Source: Sipunculus nudus (taxonomy: Eukaryota; Annelida; Sipuncula; Golfingiida; Sipunculidae). Taken from it: a stretch of 64,000 nucleotides of DNA. The DNA lies in contig CM049313.1 of NCBI GenBank assembly GCA_026874595.1, positions 24,984,008 to 25,048,007 of the forward strand, written 5' to 3'. This document shows, piece after piece, positions 8,989 through 20,673 of the stretch. Both the position numbers and the translations under genes were made by a program. Within the stretch, counting starts at the first letter, position 1; the number at the start of each line of letters is the position of its first letter. The notes under the pieces were generated by a model. That model was not told the origin of the DNA and searched no databases. It saw only the letters and a program-made list of their open reading frames with translations.

Positions 8989-10613
8989 GTGAGTAATCAA
9001 AAGTAGTTGTGTTTATTGTCAGACTTCTGATCGAGAAAAGCCGCCCCCAGTACGTTCTTTTTTACCTCAATAAGCTTTGCTCATTGATCTCATGCCAACT
9101 TTATTTTTTCGTTCTTTTATATAACAAGAAGTTGATGTGCTTGACTAACGTTAGAATCTAAAACTTGTGTACAAAACGCAGAGTGGACTGGAGCCGGTTG
9201 CAACACACGATGTGGACAATGATCTGTGTAGCAATGCTCGGCGAAATACTCTAACAGTAACAGTAAACAGCGCGCCGGTCAGAGAAATAGTTCGCCAGAT
9301 AAAAATGGAGGTAAAGCCGGCATTCACGGAGAACTTCATCGTCCCAAACTTCCCCCCCACCTACCCCCCTTACACACACTATTGGGTGCTAAAAGAGACT
9401 ATAGTGCCATCCCCATGGTCGGCCCAACCTTCCCAGAGGGAAAAGAAGGGAAGGGAAGAAATATTTTCTTCCCGGAAGGGAAGAAATACTTTCTTCCCAC
9501 CATTTCTTCCCAGGGAAGAAATACAGTCGCAACATATATTTGATTTTTGTTTTTCAAATGGTATTTTGGCCTTTCATTTCAGTACAAATCAGGGGGTTTG
9601 TTTTTCACAAACATTAATATGTAAAGGATGTGCAAACAAACCCTATGGCAGGGTAGGGTTTTATCCAGATAAAACTTGTTTAATCAAGGACAATGGATAA
9701 AACTGGGTTTTATCTGGTTTAAACTTACAAAATAAGTGATGTTTTTAAATGTCACTCTAAAAAAGAGAAATAATTTAAAGACTCAAACTTATTATTAAGA
9801 TCAAGACATCACTTTCAGTAGAGATCTGTGACAAGAAATGTTTGTAACATAATAATTCAGATAACTAGAAAAATGTTTGAATCCAGTGGTTTAAACCGGC
9901 TGTGGATAAAACTGGCAACCCTGCCCTATGGTCTATGGGTATCTGAGAAAGCAACTGGGGTGTGACTTAGGGGCTCAGTGGGGTAGTCTTTCATTGAACA
10001 TTTAAGATGAACATGGTCCAAGGGGTGGAATGTGGTTTGGACAGTTTGTACAGTCTTCAGTTGAATATTAAAGGTCATCTAAAGTAAAGTACATGCCCTC
10101 CAGGTTTATTTTGTACAGAAGGGTTACCCTTAAGCTGAGTAATTATATATTAAATTAAATTTTATTTAATCACTTCACTTTAATTTGGTTAAACAGAAGC
10201 ATACAGTGCTTGAGAGTTTACTGACTTTTGAGCAGATTGCTTTTTATATTTGTCCAGTAATGAGCAGATCTAACCTGTCAGTACAAAACACTTGGGCCTC
10301 CCCAAAATATCTGCCCCCTAAATATCTACTATAAAAAATGAGTGGAATGCCAAAATGTCTTAAGGCTTCTATTACTAATCTATTACTTACTATTTCTAAA
10401 GATCAAATTTGAGGATCAAAGGCTATTTACACTTTAGCCTTCTTTATCAAAGATTTGTTCTATTATTTAACATTGTGAACATGTAGGAATCAATTCAGCT
10501 ATGAATTATTATCAAAAACTTTAAGGTTGCAAGCAGCTTCATTAAATAAAATTAACTGGTTAATCCCCTGATTCACATGTATAATACTGTAGGTTCACAC
10601 AGCTTCAGTGTAG

Positions 10614-10692
<79 letters not shown>

Positions 10693-13551
10693 GTATGTAT
10701 ATTTTTTATTGTGTTTACATGTCCAATGTCCATACAACAGCCAACTTTTCAGCCTTAAATAATAAAATTTAAAAACATTCACATGAAGAACAACAATAAA
10801 TGAGAGAGAGAGAAAGAAAGAGAGAAGAGGAGAGTTAGGAAATTAATCTGGTCTATATTGATTGTGTTCTCAACAATTTAATTAAATGCCTTACTTGTCA
10901 TTTGTTTATATTTGTTATTTGGACATATTTTGCCTCGCTTCCAGTGCTATTGTAAAGGTAAAGGACAGAGTTTATAGTCTGATATCACACATGGTGGTGT
11001 GGTGTTTTTACATCAGTAGGCATCAATCTATAGTATTGCCATTCTTCTTTATTTTGTGAATCTCATTCAGTTTAAAACAAATGAGTTTCACAAAAGTGTG
11101 GTTAGAATATTTTTTTTCAGTTGTTGGAAAAATTTGAATATTCTACATTTTACTTAATCATAAGTATGTATGCTACAGAAAAGCTTTACTGAAAAGCATT
11201 AATTAATTTATCAATATATGAATAAAACTTTTCCCAAAATGCGCCACATTCAACCATTTTTTACAGTTTAAAAAATTCAGAGAGATGTAAGAATAGCCAT
11301 GCTTGACTTTATAGAGATATGGTATATGAATACATAAAAGTCATTGGCAGTGAACTGACTTTTCTTGATATTTATGTTCAGTTCCATAATTTTCATTTAA
11401 AGAGACCTAATCACTTATAGAGCATGTTATAAATAGGTAATAAATCTGAAATAAATTCGTAAAAAAATTTCCTAGAAACCCAGTACTCGGGTGTTAAAAA
11501 CAGTCCACAAGGTGCAAACACAGGCGTCAAAATAATTACAGCACGAGGAAATCTATACATCAGCCCGGAAGAAATGTAGTGTTCAAGTTCCCAACAGCTG
11601 AAACTTTGTGTGTTGCGTTTGTTCAGGGACCTGATACCTACTCTCACTGTGTGCTACCCATGTTATTTCAGCTGAGGCCCCTGGACCTGTTATAGAGATC
11701 TGTTGTGACCATTACTGCAATTAGTTCAATTCGGCCCATGGACCATAATGTCCATCCAGTAGAGATGAATCAGGTGACAGGAGGTCCACATATGGACTAG
11801 TAAGGACTAGTCTTTGTTTGGGATCTGTCACGCATACACACAATCAGACCACTGGTCATGTGGCCTTGTTATGGTAAACAGACACATGTGGACTGTGTTT
11901 ACAAGCATGCTGAAGCATAACAAGCAAAACAGCCATATGGGAGGTACTGAGACGGTGTTCTATGGTTCAGCAAAAATGAACTTATAGTGTAAAAGAATAG
12001 GCATAATATTGCTCCTGATTATGTCCCTTTAAAAAGTTTAGGTATTGTTGTTGCCAGTTTACCAGAGAGAGACACAACCCTGAACTGTTTTTCATTGTCT
12101 GTTTTCAGTAAAGCATGGTATCCTGTCAGCGAGCAATCTACAACTGATACAACACATGAGATAGTGGTCATCTTCTCTGAGTATGATCCCTATATGGGCA
12201 TATTTAATGTGACGGTCAAAATGGTTATAGAGAAGGAAAAGAAATCTATCTATTTCAATACTGTTGATGCAGTCAAAGGCCTCGTTACATGTAAGTATGA
12301 TTATCATAACTATTTTAGGGCTCATTTTTGTATTATTCTTGTTTACTCTCTGCCCTTTATTAGTGTAATATGTCTGTGTTGGTTATCATACAGACTAAAT
12401 ATGATTTAAAGATCTTTATGTATTATTATTACCGCATTCGGTCAAGAAGACATGTATACCAGTATGCTCCCTTTAAGTGCTAGCTTGGGTACTTAAGCCT
12501 ACTAAAGCTTGTCTGTGGTTATAGAATGTGAACATTAAGCCTGTTTAAATTCAAGGCAGTGTGTTGTAGTTAAAATGTATGGTATGAATGGTGTCATACT
12601 AAGCTCTACATCTAAAAGCTTTGCATCATGTGTGCCCAGGCAAATTGTGGTAGGGCCTCTTCATTTCTTTATGTATTTGAATTGACCTGAATAAAAGAGT
12701 ATGTCTACAGCCTCAGTCTTATAAGTATGTGATATAAGTGAAGGCTAAGTACCCCATCCTGAACCAGACTTTACAACTATCAATTTCTAAACCTGTGAGA
12801 AAACCATTATTGCCGCCAGGCAGCAATCTTGGATTTCTGTTATTTTACAATATCTGAAAAATCCATTCAGTCCATTGCTCTGAAGTTATGTATAATGATT
12901 GGTCCCCATGGCAGGATGTGTGCTTTTAGAATTTCAGACAGTGCAGAAATTCATCTTGCATGCATTATCATAACAGCTAATAAAGCATTCTTATCAGATT
13001 TAATTGGAAAACTATTTCCTGTTAGAGGATGTGAACTATCAAATTTCAAACATGATAGAAATCAGAAATGGTTGTCTGCTTACGCAGCTTGATGTGCAAA
13101 TTAGAAAAATGTTAACAATTCACCATTTAAATCATGATTAACTCTTCTTTTCATTGGGTCAAAATCAGGTCACTGTGACCTGTAACATATCTCCTATGGT
13201 AATAAGCAGTGTGTCAGATTTAGCGGAGGGTTACAGGTTATGGGCTGCTTGTTTTGATAATGACGTTTGCTTTGATTGTGATGTTTTTAGAGGAAATAAA
13301 TTTAATAATGGATGCTTTCACACTGTTTTTATATATTTTCAGTTAACAATACTCATTGGTTCAAGGACTTGTATGATGATGATGATGACGGGAGTATTAT
13401 AGGAACACTCTACGTGGAGGAAGCTTTTTATACATGTCCGTGGCTTCTTAAGAGTTACTGTAAACGTAATGCTGTCGAGGCTCAAGAGAGAATGTTAACA
13501 AATGTTAAATTTATTCTGGAGGAGATACCAGACGTGGAGGGGTTGGAGTAA
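8810..13551 (+). CDS. membrane-anchored START-like (SRPBCC) domain protein, three exons, 189 aa
   Basis: Exons 8810-8988, 12109-12290 and 13343-13551 join in one frame (phases 2 and 1) with canonical GT-AG introns of 3120 and 1052 bp. Residues 3-22 (I-I-M-M-I-T-V-V-L-T-A-L-A-A-V-G-M-F-Y-G) form one hydrophobic helix, a signal anchor or uncleaved signal. The rest looks like a START-like fold: a first strand I-S-F-T-V-K-Q-E-I, the helix D-D-V-F-T-F-L-A-D-P-K-N-Y, then H-P-K-L, alternating strands, and a closing amphipathic helix around A-V-E-A-Q-E-R-M-L-T-N-V. Such domains bind hydrophobic ligands; no ligand can be named. An acidic D5 run lies at the start of exon 3. Gene structure is well supported by splice phases; the family call is by pattern only. 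Two transposons lie in intron 1. Possible poly(A) signals AATAAA at 14133-14138 and 14307-14312. Confidence 0.75.
9453..9522. repeat. three consecutive GGGAAGAAAT/ATTTCTTCCC palindromes in intron 1
   Basis: 9453-9473 and 9478-9498 have GGGAAGAAA facing TTTCTTCCC around a 3-base centre; 9502-9522 has the opposite arrangement, ATTTCTTCCC facing GGGAAGAAAT around a single A. Function unknown. Confidence 0.7.
9649..9923. mobile_element. short non-autonomous hAT element (275 bp) in intron 1
   Basis: Terminal inverted repeats CAGGGTAGGGTTTTATCC and, from the right, CAGGGTTGCCAGTTTTATCC are flanked by identical 8-mers CCCTATGG (9641-9648 and 9924-9931). CAG ends plus an 8-bp duplication are the hallmark of hAT transposons. 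AAACTGG/CCAGTTT and GATAAAAC motifs recur inside. No coding capacity. Confidence 0.85.
10616..10688. repeat. (TA)n microsatellite
   Basis: About 36 uninterrupted TA units in intron 1; the alternating Tyr-Ile open frames on both strands are artefacts of this tract. A short GA-rich tract follows at 10802-10831. Confidence 0.95.
11401..12028. mobile_element. TTAA-flanked inverted-repeat element, copy 1 (628 bp), intron 1
   Basis: Flanked by TTAA at 11397-11400 and 12029-12032. Ends read inward AGAGACCTAATCA and AGGGACATAATCA. The right half (about 11845-12028) is clearly homologous to 59250-59463, including GGCCTTGTTATGGTAAACAG and ATAGGCATAATATTGCTCC. TTAA target sites suggest a piggyBac- or Kolobok-type non-autonomous element. 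Ends 80 bp before exon 2. Confidence 0.75.
12109..12290 (+). CDS. SRPBCC gene exon 2
   Basis: Acceptor TGTTTTCAG ends at 12108; donor T|GTAAGT at 12291. The 182-nt exon continues the exon 1 frame (first base completes a Leu codon) and encodes K-A-W-Y-P-V through G-L-V-T. Confidence 0.75.
13343..13551 (+). CDS. SRPBCC gene exon 3 with stop
   Basis: Acceptor TATATTTTCAG ends at 13342. The first two bases complete a Phe codon with the last base of exon 2; frame runs N-N-T-H-W-F through D-V-E-G-L-E and TAA at 13549-13551. Confidence 0.75.
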
Positions 13552-13610
13552 AAGCTTTAAATTTTGCCTTACCAATTCATCATCACATCAGCTTCTTCAC
13601 TATGGGTTAC

Positions 13611-14062
13611 TTTTATCATGATCCTTCGCTGTGTTATCATGGTCCTTAACTTTGTTATCATGATCCTTCACTGTGTTATCATGATCCTTCATGTGTGTTG
13701 TCATGGTCCTGCCCCGTGTTAAAATGATCCTTCACATGTGTTATAATGATCCTGTACGTGTGTTATCATGATTCTTCACTGTGTTATCATAATCCTTCAC
13801 CGCGTTTTTTAGGATCCTTCATGTGTGATATCATGATCCTTTAATTGTGTTATCATGATCCATCACTGTGGTATAATGATCCTTCACCGTGTTATCATGA
13901 TAATTCACTGTGTTTTCATTATCCTTCACTGTGTTATCATGATCCTTCACTGTGTTATCATGATCCTTTACTGTGTTATCATGATCCTTAACTGTGTTTT
14001 CATTATCCTTCACTGTGTTATCATGATCCTTCACTTTGTTTTCATTATCCTTCACTGTGTTA
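13611..14062. repeat. 21-bp minisatellite, about 21 copies, downstream of the SRPBCC stop
   Basis: Consensus unit CACTGTGTTATCATGATCCTT with point variants; a few units are 22-24 bp. Because 21 is a multiple of three, both strands stay open for long stretches (minus strand heptad K-D-H-D-N-T-V). It begins 60 bp after the stop and precedes the candidate poly(A) signals, so it may lie in the 3' UTR. Confidence 0.85.
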
Positions 14063-14069
14063 ACATTTG

Positions 14070-14800
14070 TTTTTTAAGGTCAAAAGATAACAAAATTGAT
14101 AAATCATTATTACACCAATTATGAATATACATAATAAACCTCATCCACAAGATAACCAGCAAACACCATCTGTTTAATGTCTAGCCACTGGTTGTGTGTG
14201 ATTAAGGAACCCAAAGTAGCTTAAGTAGTTAATTGCAATGCAGTGATACATCACCAGCACTAGAAGTGGTAGGTACTGGTTGTTAAATCATGTTTGATGA
14301 TTGAAAAATAAAACACTACTGATGATCAATTATTAATCGTATCTCTTATGTATCTTCTATGTTACCATGAATTATACCTTTTGTACTGACCGTTTGAATT
14401 AAGCCTGACTTGCATACCATGTGAAATGTCAAGATTACAGTAGGGAAGTTTACACTTGTTCGCTGCACAAGATGCAGTTTAAATGTTGTACAGTATTTTG
14501 TGCCATATCTCTGACAGAATTAGGATATGTTATCTGCTTATTGTTACTTCTTTGGATGTGCATCCATAATCTTTTATGATCAGTTATGCAAAAATTCAAC
14601 TGATTCAATCGATTATGAAAGAAAATGACCAATCATCAATATAATTGATTAAATGGCATACCACTAATTACAAGTATCTTTAAATGTGTCATATCTTAGA
14701 CCTGTTAAGATAAGGGTGCTGTTAACATCTGTCCTTTAGTTTGTATATTTTTGGCAATTATATTTAGGTCAGATACCTGTAGGTAGTACATAAATTTATT
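14070..14800. other. unassigned sequence, possible 3' end of the SRPBCC transcript
   Basis: Contains AATAAA at 14133-14138 and 14307-14312; otherwise no recognisable feature. Confidence 0.4.
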
Positions 14801-16110
14801 GTATCTGCAAAAAAAGTTTTGCGGATACTATGTTTTTTATAAGGCTCCACCGCCGCCCCGTTAATTTCTGGAGAACTCTTCTGAGACCACACGACCGATT
14901 TTTCCGAAACTTTACCAAATTATCGTTTGAGAGAACTGATGTCTAACCAATTTGCTTTGACCTCTGACCTTTTCTCGCTGCAGTGCATCCATCTGTGCAT
15001 CTGTGTTCACATATTAAAACATAAACCACGGACTCGTTTGACGGATCAGGCTGAAATTTAGCACAAGTGTAGCATTTGGCTTTATATCATACAATAAGCT
15101 GTCGGCTCCACCTGCAACTATTTTTGCACAGCGTCCATCTGTTCATCCTCTTTTGGTTAAATTCTCTCATATCTCTGCAGTGGTTGGACTTACCTTAAAT
15201 TTTGCATGTGTATAAATCCTGGATAGCTTTCTTGATTTTTTGACAGGTGGCACCACTTGCATTCATGTTTACACTACAGATATCCATGCTAATATCTCAA
15301 GATTGGTTTGATATTACTTCATGAAATTTTGCATGTGTTTAGATCTTACATAGCTCTTTATCGTATGCAGAATTTGTGGCGCCATCTGCATCCATTTTTG
15401 CACAGCGTCCATCTGTTCATTTGCCTTCGGTTAAAATCACTCATATCTCAGCGGTGGTTGGATTATTCACCTGAAATTTTGCATGCGTATACATCCTGAA
15501 TAGCTTTCTTGATTTTATGACAGGTGGCGCAACCTACATTCAAATTTACGCTGCAGATATCCATGGTAATATCTCTGGACTAGTTTGACATAGCTTCATA
15601 AAGTTTTCCATGTGTATAGATCTCACAGAGCTCTTCATCACATGCAAAACTAGTGGCGCAACCTGCAACAATTTTTCACAGCATCTATCTGTTCGTCTGC
15701 CTTGTGTTAAAATCACTTATATCTCAGCGATGGTTTGACTTATCTTCCTAAAAGTTACATATATATATACATCTTGGATAGCTTTCTTGATTGTATGACA
15801 GGTGGCGCCACCTACTTTCACATTTACGCTGCAAACATCAATGCTAATATCTGGGGTCTGGTTTGACGTATAGGCCTGAAATTTTGCATGACTATAGATT
15901 TTACATAGCTCTACTGCTTATACAAATTTAGTTGCCCAACTAACAATTATTAACAAGTGTCCATCAGTTTATATGCCAAGCGTTAAAATCACATATCTCA
16001 GCAGTGGTTTGACTTATCCACCTGAAATTTTGCATATTATACATCGTGGATAGTTTCTATTTCAAATAATAGGTGGTGCCACCTACAATCGTGTTACGTG
16101 GCAGACATCC
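14801..16110 (+). repeat. periodic repeat R2: hairpin head and eight or so ~140-bp units
   Basis: Begins with the hairpin GTATCTGCAAAA (14801-14812) facing TTTTGCGGATAC (14817-14828), followed by a CCACCGCCGCC segment, as in R1. Units carry cores related to GGTGGCGCCACC near 15106, 15247, 15375, 15523, 15652, 15800, 15932 and 16071. Units alternate between two subtypes (GACAGGTGGC preceded by CTTGATTTTATGA versus a GCATCCATTTTTGCACAGCG type), giving a roughly 280-bp higher-order period. Confidence 0.75.
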
Positions 16111-16488
16111 ATGCTTATATTCCACACATCTCACTGTTTCCCCTTGTCACTCAATCCACGCCTCACTCCAACCGTTCTACTCTGATTTCGGCTGATACAC
16201 GTTGTCGCCTGTCATACAATCAAGACTACTACAACCCGTAGTCTGGTTGTATATAAATTGTACTTGGTTCTCAAGAACATGACAGGGCCAAGTTGATGAT
16301 ACAGTGGAGCCCCCTATTATGAACACTGGTTCTGGCCAAGGTTTTGTCTGTAATAGAGACAAAGACTAAAAGAGTAAATCTTATCAAAGAGGTTACTCTT
16401 TGTGAGACTGCTTCAGAGATCCATAACAGAGAGATGTCTGTGGATAATACGTAATCATTAAGACAGATGTCTTGGTTTATATACTTTG

Positions 16489-16699
16489 CAGGGGCGGATC
16501 CAAGATTTAGGAAAAGGGGGGGGGGGGGTTCCAACCCAGGAGGACTAAATAAAACCCTAAATTAAAGGACCCATGCATGCAGATCTGGAAAAGGGGGGTC
16601 CAGGCCGCTAAATTTTGTCTGAAGCCCTTAAAAAACAATGTTTCTGATGAAAAAAAGGGAGGGGGGTCTGGAAACCCCCCCCCCCCCGATCCGCTTCTG
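16489..16699 (+). mobile_element. short hAT-like element with CAG-GCGGATCC termini, copy B (211 bp)
   Basis: Starts CAGGGGCGGATCCAAG and ends GATCCGCTTCTG, flanked by the direct 5-mer CTTTG (16484-16488 and 16700-16704). Shares AGGAAAAGG, CCAACCCAGGAGGACTAA and GGTCCAGGCCG with copies A and C and has the same internal G/C runs. Confidence 0.8.
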
Positions 16700-16704
16700 C
16701 TTTG

Positions 16705-19560
16705 CCAATAAAAGAAACTAAAGGTTACTGGATGAAAATACACTTGGCTGGTAGAAACCTTACCTAGTCATATAAAAAGCTTGTCTCAGTGGCAGTATGA
16801 AAGAAATAATCTATGGGGATGGAGAGTTACAAAACAAGAAATGTAAGAAGTAATGTTTGAGGAAGGAGAGTCACAACTTGTGAAAAAAACAAGGATTTTT
16901 TAATTATTTAGAAGATGTTCTGAACTAGTCAAATATGCGTGAAAGGAGGTACGAAAGTTCAGCCGCAATATACGCCGCATCAGCCATTCACAAATGCATA
17001 GACACACGCACACATTCATACACACTTAGTGAAATGAAAAGAGATTACAGTATTTTTAAGCTGGGGCATCGTATATTTACCATCCTAGGTACAACATATA
17101 AGTTGCCGATCGATGTGTACCACGTTAAGATAATTTAGTATACCATATTTTATCATATTCAGTATGTATGAATCGTATCTCTTTATATTAGTACTGAAAA
17201 TGAAATGGCTTGCAGATTTTAAGTAACAATGACCTAGTAATATTAAAATTAATATTAAACAGAAATCAATACATATATTGAAAAAAGCATCAGTTACAAA
17301 ACGGGCGATCGATCGGCTGGAAGGAACTGATCAAACGGACGGACGCAAAAAAAGCGAATCTTTGTAGCTTGAGCCTTTTGAACTTAAAATATGCACAAAG
17401 TATGTCTATAATGCATAATATATAGGATATTTTAGTTTTTTGAAATTTTTAATAAATTAATTTGTAAATTGTAACCTTGTTATTTTTGTAAGCAGGATTA
17501 GCCTTGGCCTTTACTCGTGTAAGTCCACACTATATATGTACGTATATTGTTTTGTATTCATATTTATATCATGGAACTATAGGCCATTTCTATACACGGC
17601 TTTAAAAATATTGAATTCTATTCCTTCACACGCAAAAAAACTGTTGTACGAAGTCTGTTGTACGAAGGTACATATAGTAAATTAAATCATATTAAACTAA
17701 CATAAGAATTAAAACATATTTAGGGAATAATTCTTATATTCATGACTGATCAGATGAATAAAAATTGATTATTATAAATCTGTATTTTGATCTTTCAAAC
17801 CTACATCATTTCTTTTTACATTTGTAAATGAAAATATCAATGAAGCAACCGAATGCCAAATATATACTGTATGTGAAGCGATAAGATCAAAATAGCAGAT
17901 GACTCCGAATTTAGGTAGGGTATACCCACAAAATATTTCCTTTGAGCTGGGGACCTCCAAGTATTTAACTCTATAAGAAAAAAGCCACAGAGACTAACGA
18001 CGAAATTGTGCTCAGCCGAAAACGTTTTGCTCATGATATAGGCCAGGAGTTTAACATTTTTTTACTTTTTTTATATTAAGGCCTGGTATATACTCTTTTA
18101 TATGTATTAAACATCTAGATAATGTTTATTGCATAAGTACCTAAAGCGTTAGCTCTGTCATAAATTGTCCCTATAACTTACACAGGTGACAAATGGAAAA
18201 GCTCAAGATGTCCAATACACAAACGGAAGACTGCGTTATTTATGAAAAAAAACTTAGAGTATAAAAAAATGTTGGCACAGACAGAAAGTCTATGTTAACA
18301 TCTGGGAAAAGGGAGTTACACCACAAAGGCTACTGAAAAACTGTAAAAAGTGAGTCGGTACATGTTGTACCTAAGTTTTATGAAGTTTTCATTTTAGCAA
18401 CGGTTTTAAATCGTTGAATGGTCTCTTCGTGAGAATAAGGCATCTTTTACTTATTTAGTACCTTATTTGATTGGAGGGCTCAAATTAAACATGCTTAATA
18501 TCTGTTATGGGAGAGTACAAGACAAGTTTGCCAGAACTTGGGGGGAATATTGTCCATTCTTTTTTTTTTTTTTTTTTTGATCATGATGTTATATATAATC
18601 ACTCGCACAAAAAGAAAAATGTTCATGAATTAGGCATGGCGTGCCACACACTCTCAACGCACATAATGCTGAACAAAGCTGTGTGTATCGTATGTCCCTC
18701 ACGGTAAAATCTCACTGGAAAAAATAAATAAGGTCACAGTGATCAATATTTTGCAAGCTACGTGGCGAAAACATTCTTTTGATCACAGTGAAAGTCTCTT
18801 CTAAGTGTTAAAGTATTGCATATTTGTACAGAGCTGAAGACGAAGTGCACTGCTTGTGTCTTAGGGGAAGTGCTCCAGGGTCCCCTCTCACCTCCACCTG
18901 AAAAGAATTCTGATTATTTTAACATCATAAACGCATGCAAAAAGAATGCAATATGATGAACATGAAGTCTGCAGGCAAATGCAAAATTTGCACAAAACTA
19001 ATTTAATTTAAACACATATCCACATGACTTACATATCTAATAACATCAAAATAAACATTTTTGTTCATAAACGTTGAAAGTGAAAGATACACGTTTAAAG
19101 ACACTCCCATTTTTAAACAACCCGTTTTAAACTCGATCATTTACCCCCTCACGGCCCTTTTTTACGCCAGACCGTTTTTGCAAATAACCACAGAACTACT
19201 GGTGATACCTTTTCATATACATCTTTTAGAAACTCCACCAAAGAATTGTGGCTATTTTTTTAATCTGTGTTTTTTATTTAAAAAAAACTGTTTTTAGTCA
19301 CAGAATTTCAAGTCCCTTTCCACGAAAAACGTTCGGCTTTTTCGGCCTCTCAGGTATTTCTTCTTGGACAATATTTTTGTCTAATTTGTACGTACATTAT
19401 TTGCTTGATATCTTTTCTTACTAACGATGCTATTTTAAAGCAACAGTTTGGTCCCAATTTTGCAAAATCGAGCAGTTACCATCACCAGTTCCACTTACGT
19501 ACAGCTGAGAACATGTAAACAATATATCAATATGTATTTATATGTTATTTTCACGCCAAG
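16705..19560. other. unassigned AT-rich sequence
   Basis: No convincing gene. Seen: T17-18 run at 18560-18578, tandem CTGTTGTACGAAG at 17640-17668, and several sub-90-codon open frames without motifs. Confidence 0.5.
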
Positions 19561-19574
19561 TAATTAACTGATCA

Positions 19575-19645
19575 GCCAGTCTAGCGGTTTAGTCCTCGCT
19601 TCACAACCTAAGGGTCGTCGGTTCGAATCCTGGCGCGGGAGCTAT
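19575..19645 (+). repeat. tRNA-derived SINE-like head
   Basis: An A-box-like CTAGCGGTTTAGTCC at 19581-19595 and a perfect B box GGTTCGAATCC at 19620-19630 have roughly tRNA spacing, but the T stem pairs badly and no proper acceptor stem can be drawn, so this is a SINE or tRNA relic and not a tRNA gene. Confidence 0.5.
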
Positions 19646-20673
19646 GCACGGTTCAAATGTCGGCAGCAGCATAAATCTTTTAGACGTCAAAACAACTGGA
19701 GGAGCCACCTTAAGCCCTAATGTTCTTACACATAACATGGGGTAACTTGGGGCAATATGGACCCCTGGTGTAATATTGATCCCTATACGCAGTTTTGCGA
19801 AAATAGAAAAATATTATAGCCATCTCAATATTTTTTACTTGCTATTTTCTATTTGTCAATATGTAATACAAATAGGCAGTACAGTAAACAGTGGCTAGGA
19901 TTTAAGAATCAGTCTGAAAAGATGGATATTAATTTGAAAGGTGAATAAAAAATGCAAAAATTTAGCTTGATCTAATATTAGGATTCCACATTATTGTTAT
20001 GATGTGGTCCAAATTTTAAAATAATAAAAAAAAACTACCAGTATAAAGTAACTGTATAATATTGTAATTTATAGCTACACATCCAATTTTGCTGGAAGTC
20101 ATGTATGTCAAATGTAAATGCCAAGTTGGGGTAATATGGCTCCCTCCCATTTGCATCCTGGCATATAGGGAAATGCCATGTTATGGAAATCAAATTCTAA
20201 AAACTACATTTTTAGTGTTTTGTATCCTTTCAGTATCAGTTTGGATATGTTTAACAATAAAACTAACACTTTTTTGTCCCTGGTCGAAATTAAACAACTC
20301 AGCCAGAAAGTCCATTGAAAAGTACAGGGATCCATAATGCCCTAGTGTTGGGGTAATATTGATCCCTCTGACTTCCTGCCTATTATGCCAGTTTACGTAA
20401 AAAGTTCCAATGGCAATTAAAGTTTTTACTTTTCATTAGACTCATTAACTTGTAGTAGCATACCCAGTGACGTAAGTATCGTGCAATGTACAACCGAAGA
20501 TGGGAGTGACAATCGGTCTGACCACATACAATGCAGTCCAGGTCAAAAGGTCATGTAGCTTGGTGATGGTACCACAAATGAACCAGACCTAATTAATTCT
20601 AGTTTCCCTCAGCATCAGTTCCCTAAAGATTTGTGTTAACTTAAGTTTTTATTAACGTATTTTTGTTTCCCAC
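19646..20673. other. unassigned sequence with repeated GGGGTAATATTGATCCCT-type motifs
   Basis: Related motifs occur near 19739-19770 (GGGGTAACTTGGGGCAATATGGACCCC, partly), 20130-20150 and 20348-20365. They resemble the GTGGGGCAAGGCGCC terminus of the pogo-like element at 61 kb in style only. No gene seen. Confidence 0.4.

Noticed and set aside
9167-9700. 177-codon open frame in intron 1
   Set aside because: Spans the GGGAAGAAAT palindromes and runs into the hAT element; no domain and no codon bias visible.
10573-10782. Open frames of alternating Tyr and Ile on both strands
   Set aside because: They are translations of a (TA)n microsatellite; the same applies at 35.4 and 36.6 kb.
16303-16488. 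Tigger-type terminus CAGTGGAGCCCCCTATTATG
   Set aside because: Starts after a TA and looks like a pogo/Tigger end, but no matching opposite terminus was found, so it was not called an element.
19575-19645. tRNA gene
   Set aside because: B box is perfect but T stem and acceptor stem do not pair; better explained as a SINE or tRNA relic.
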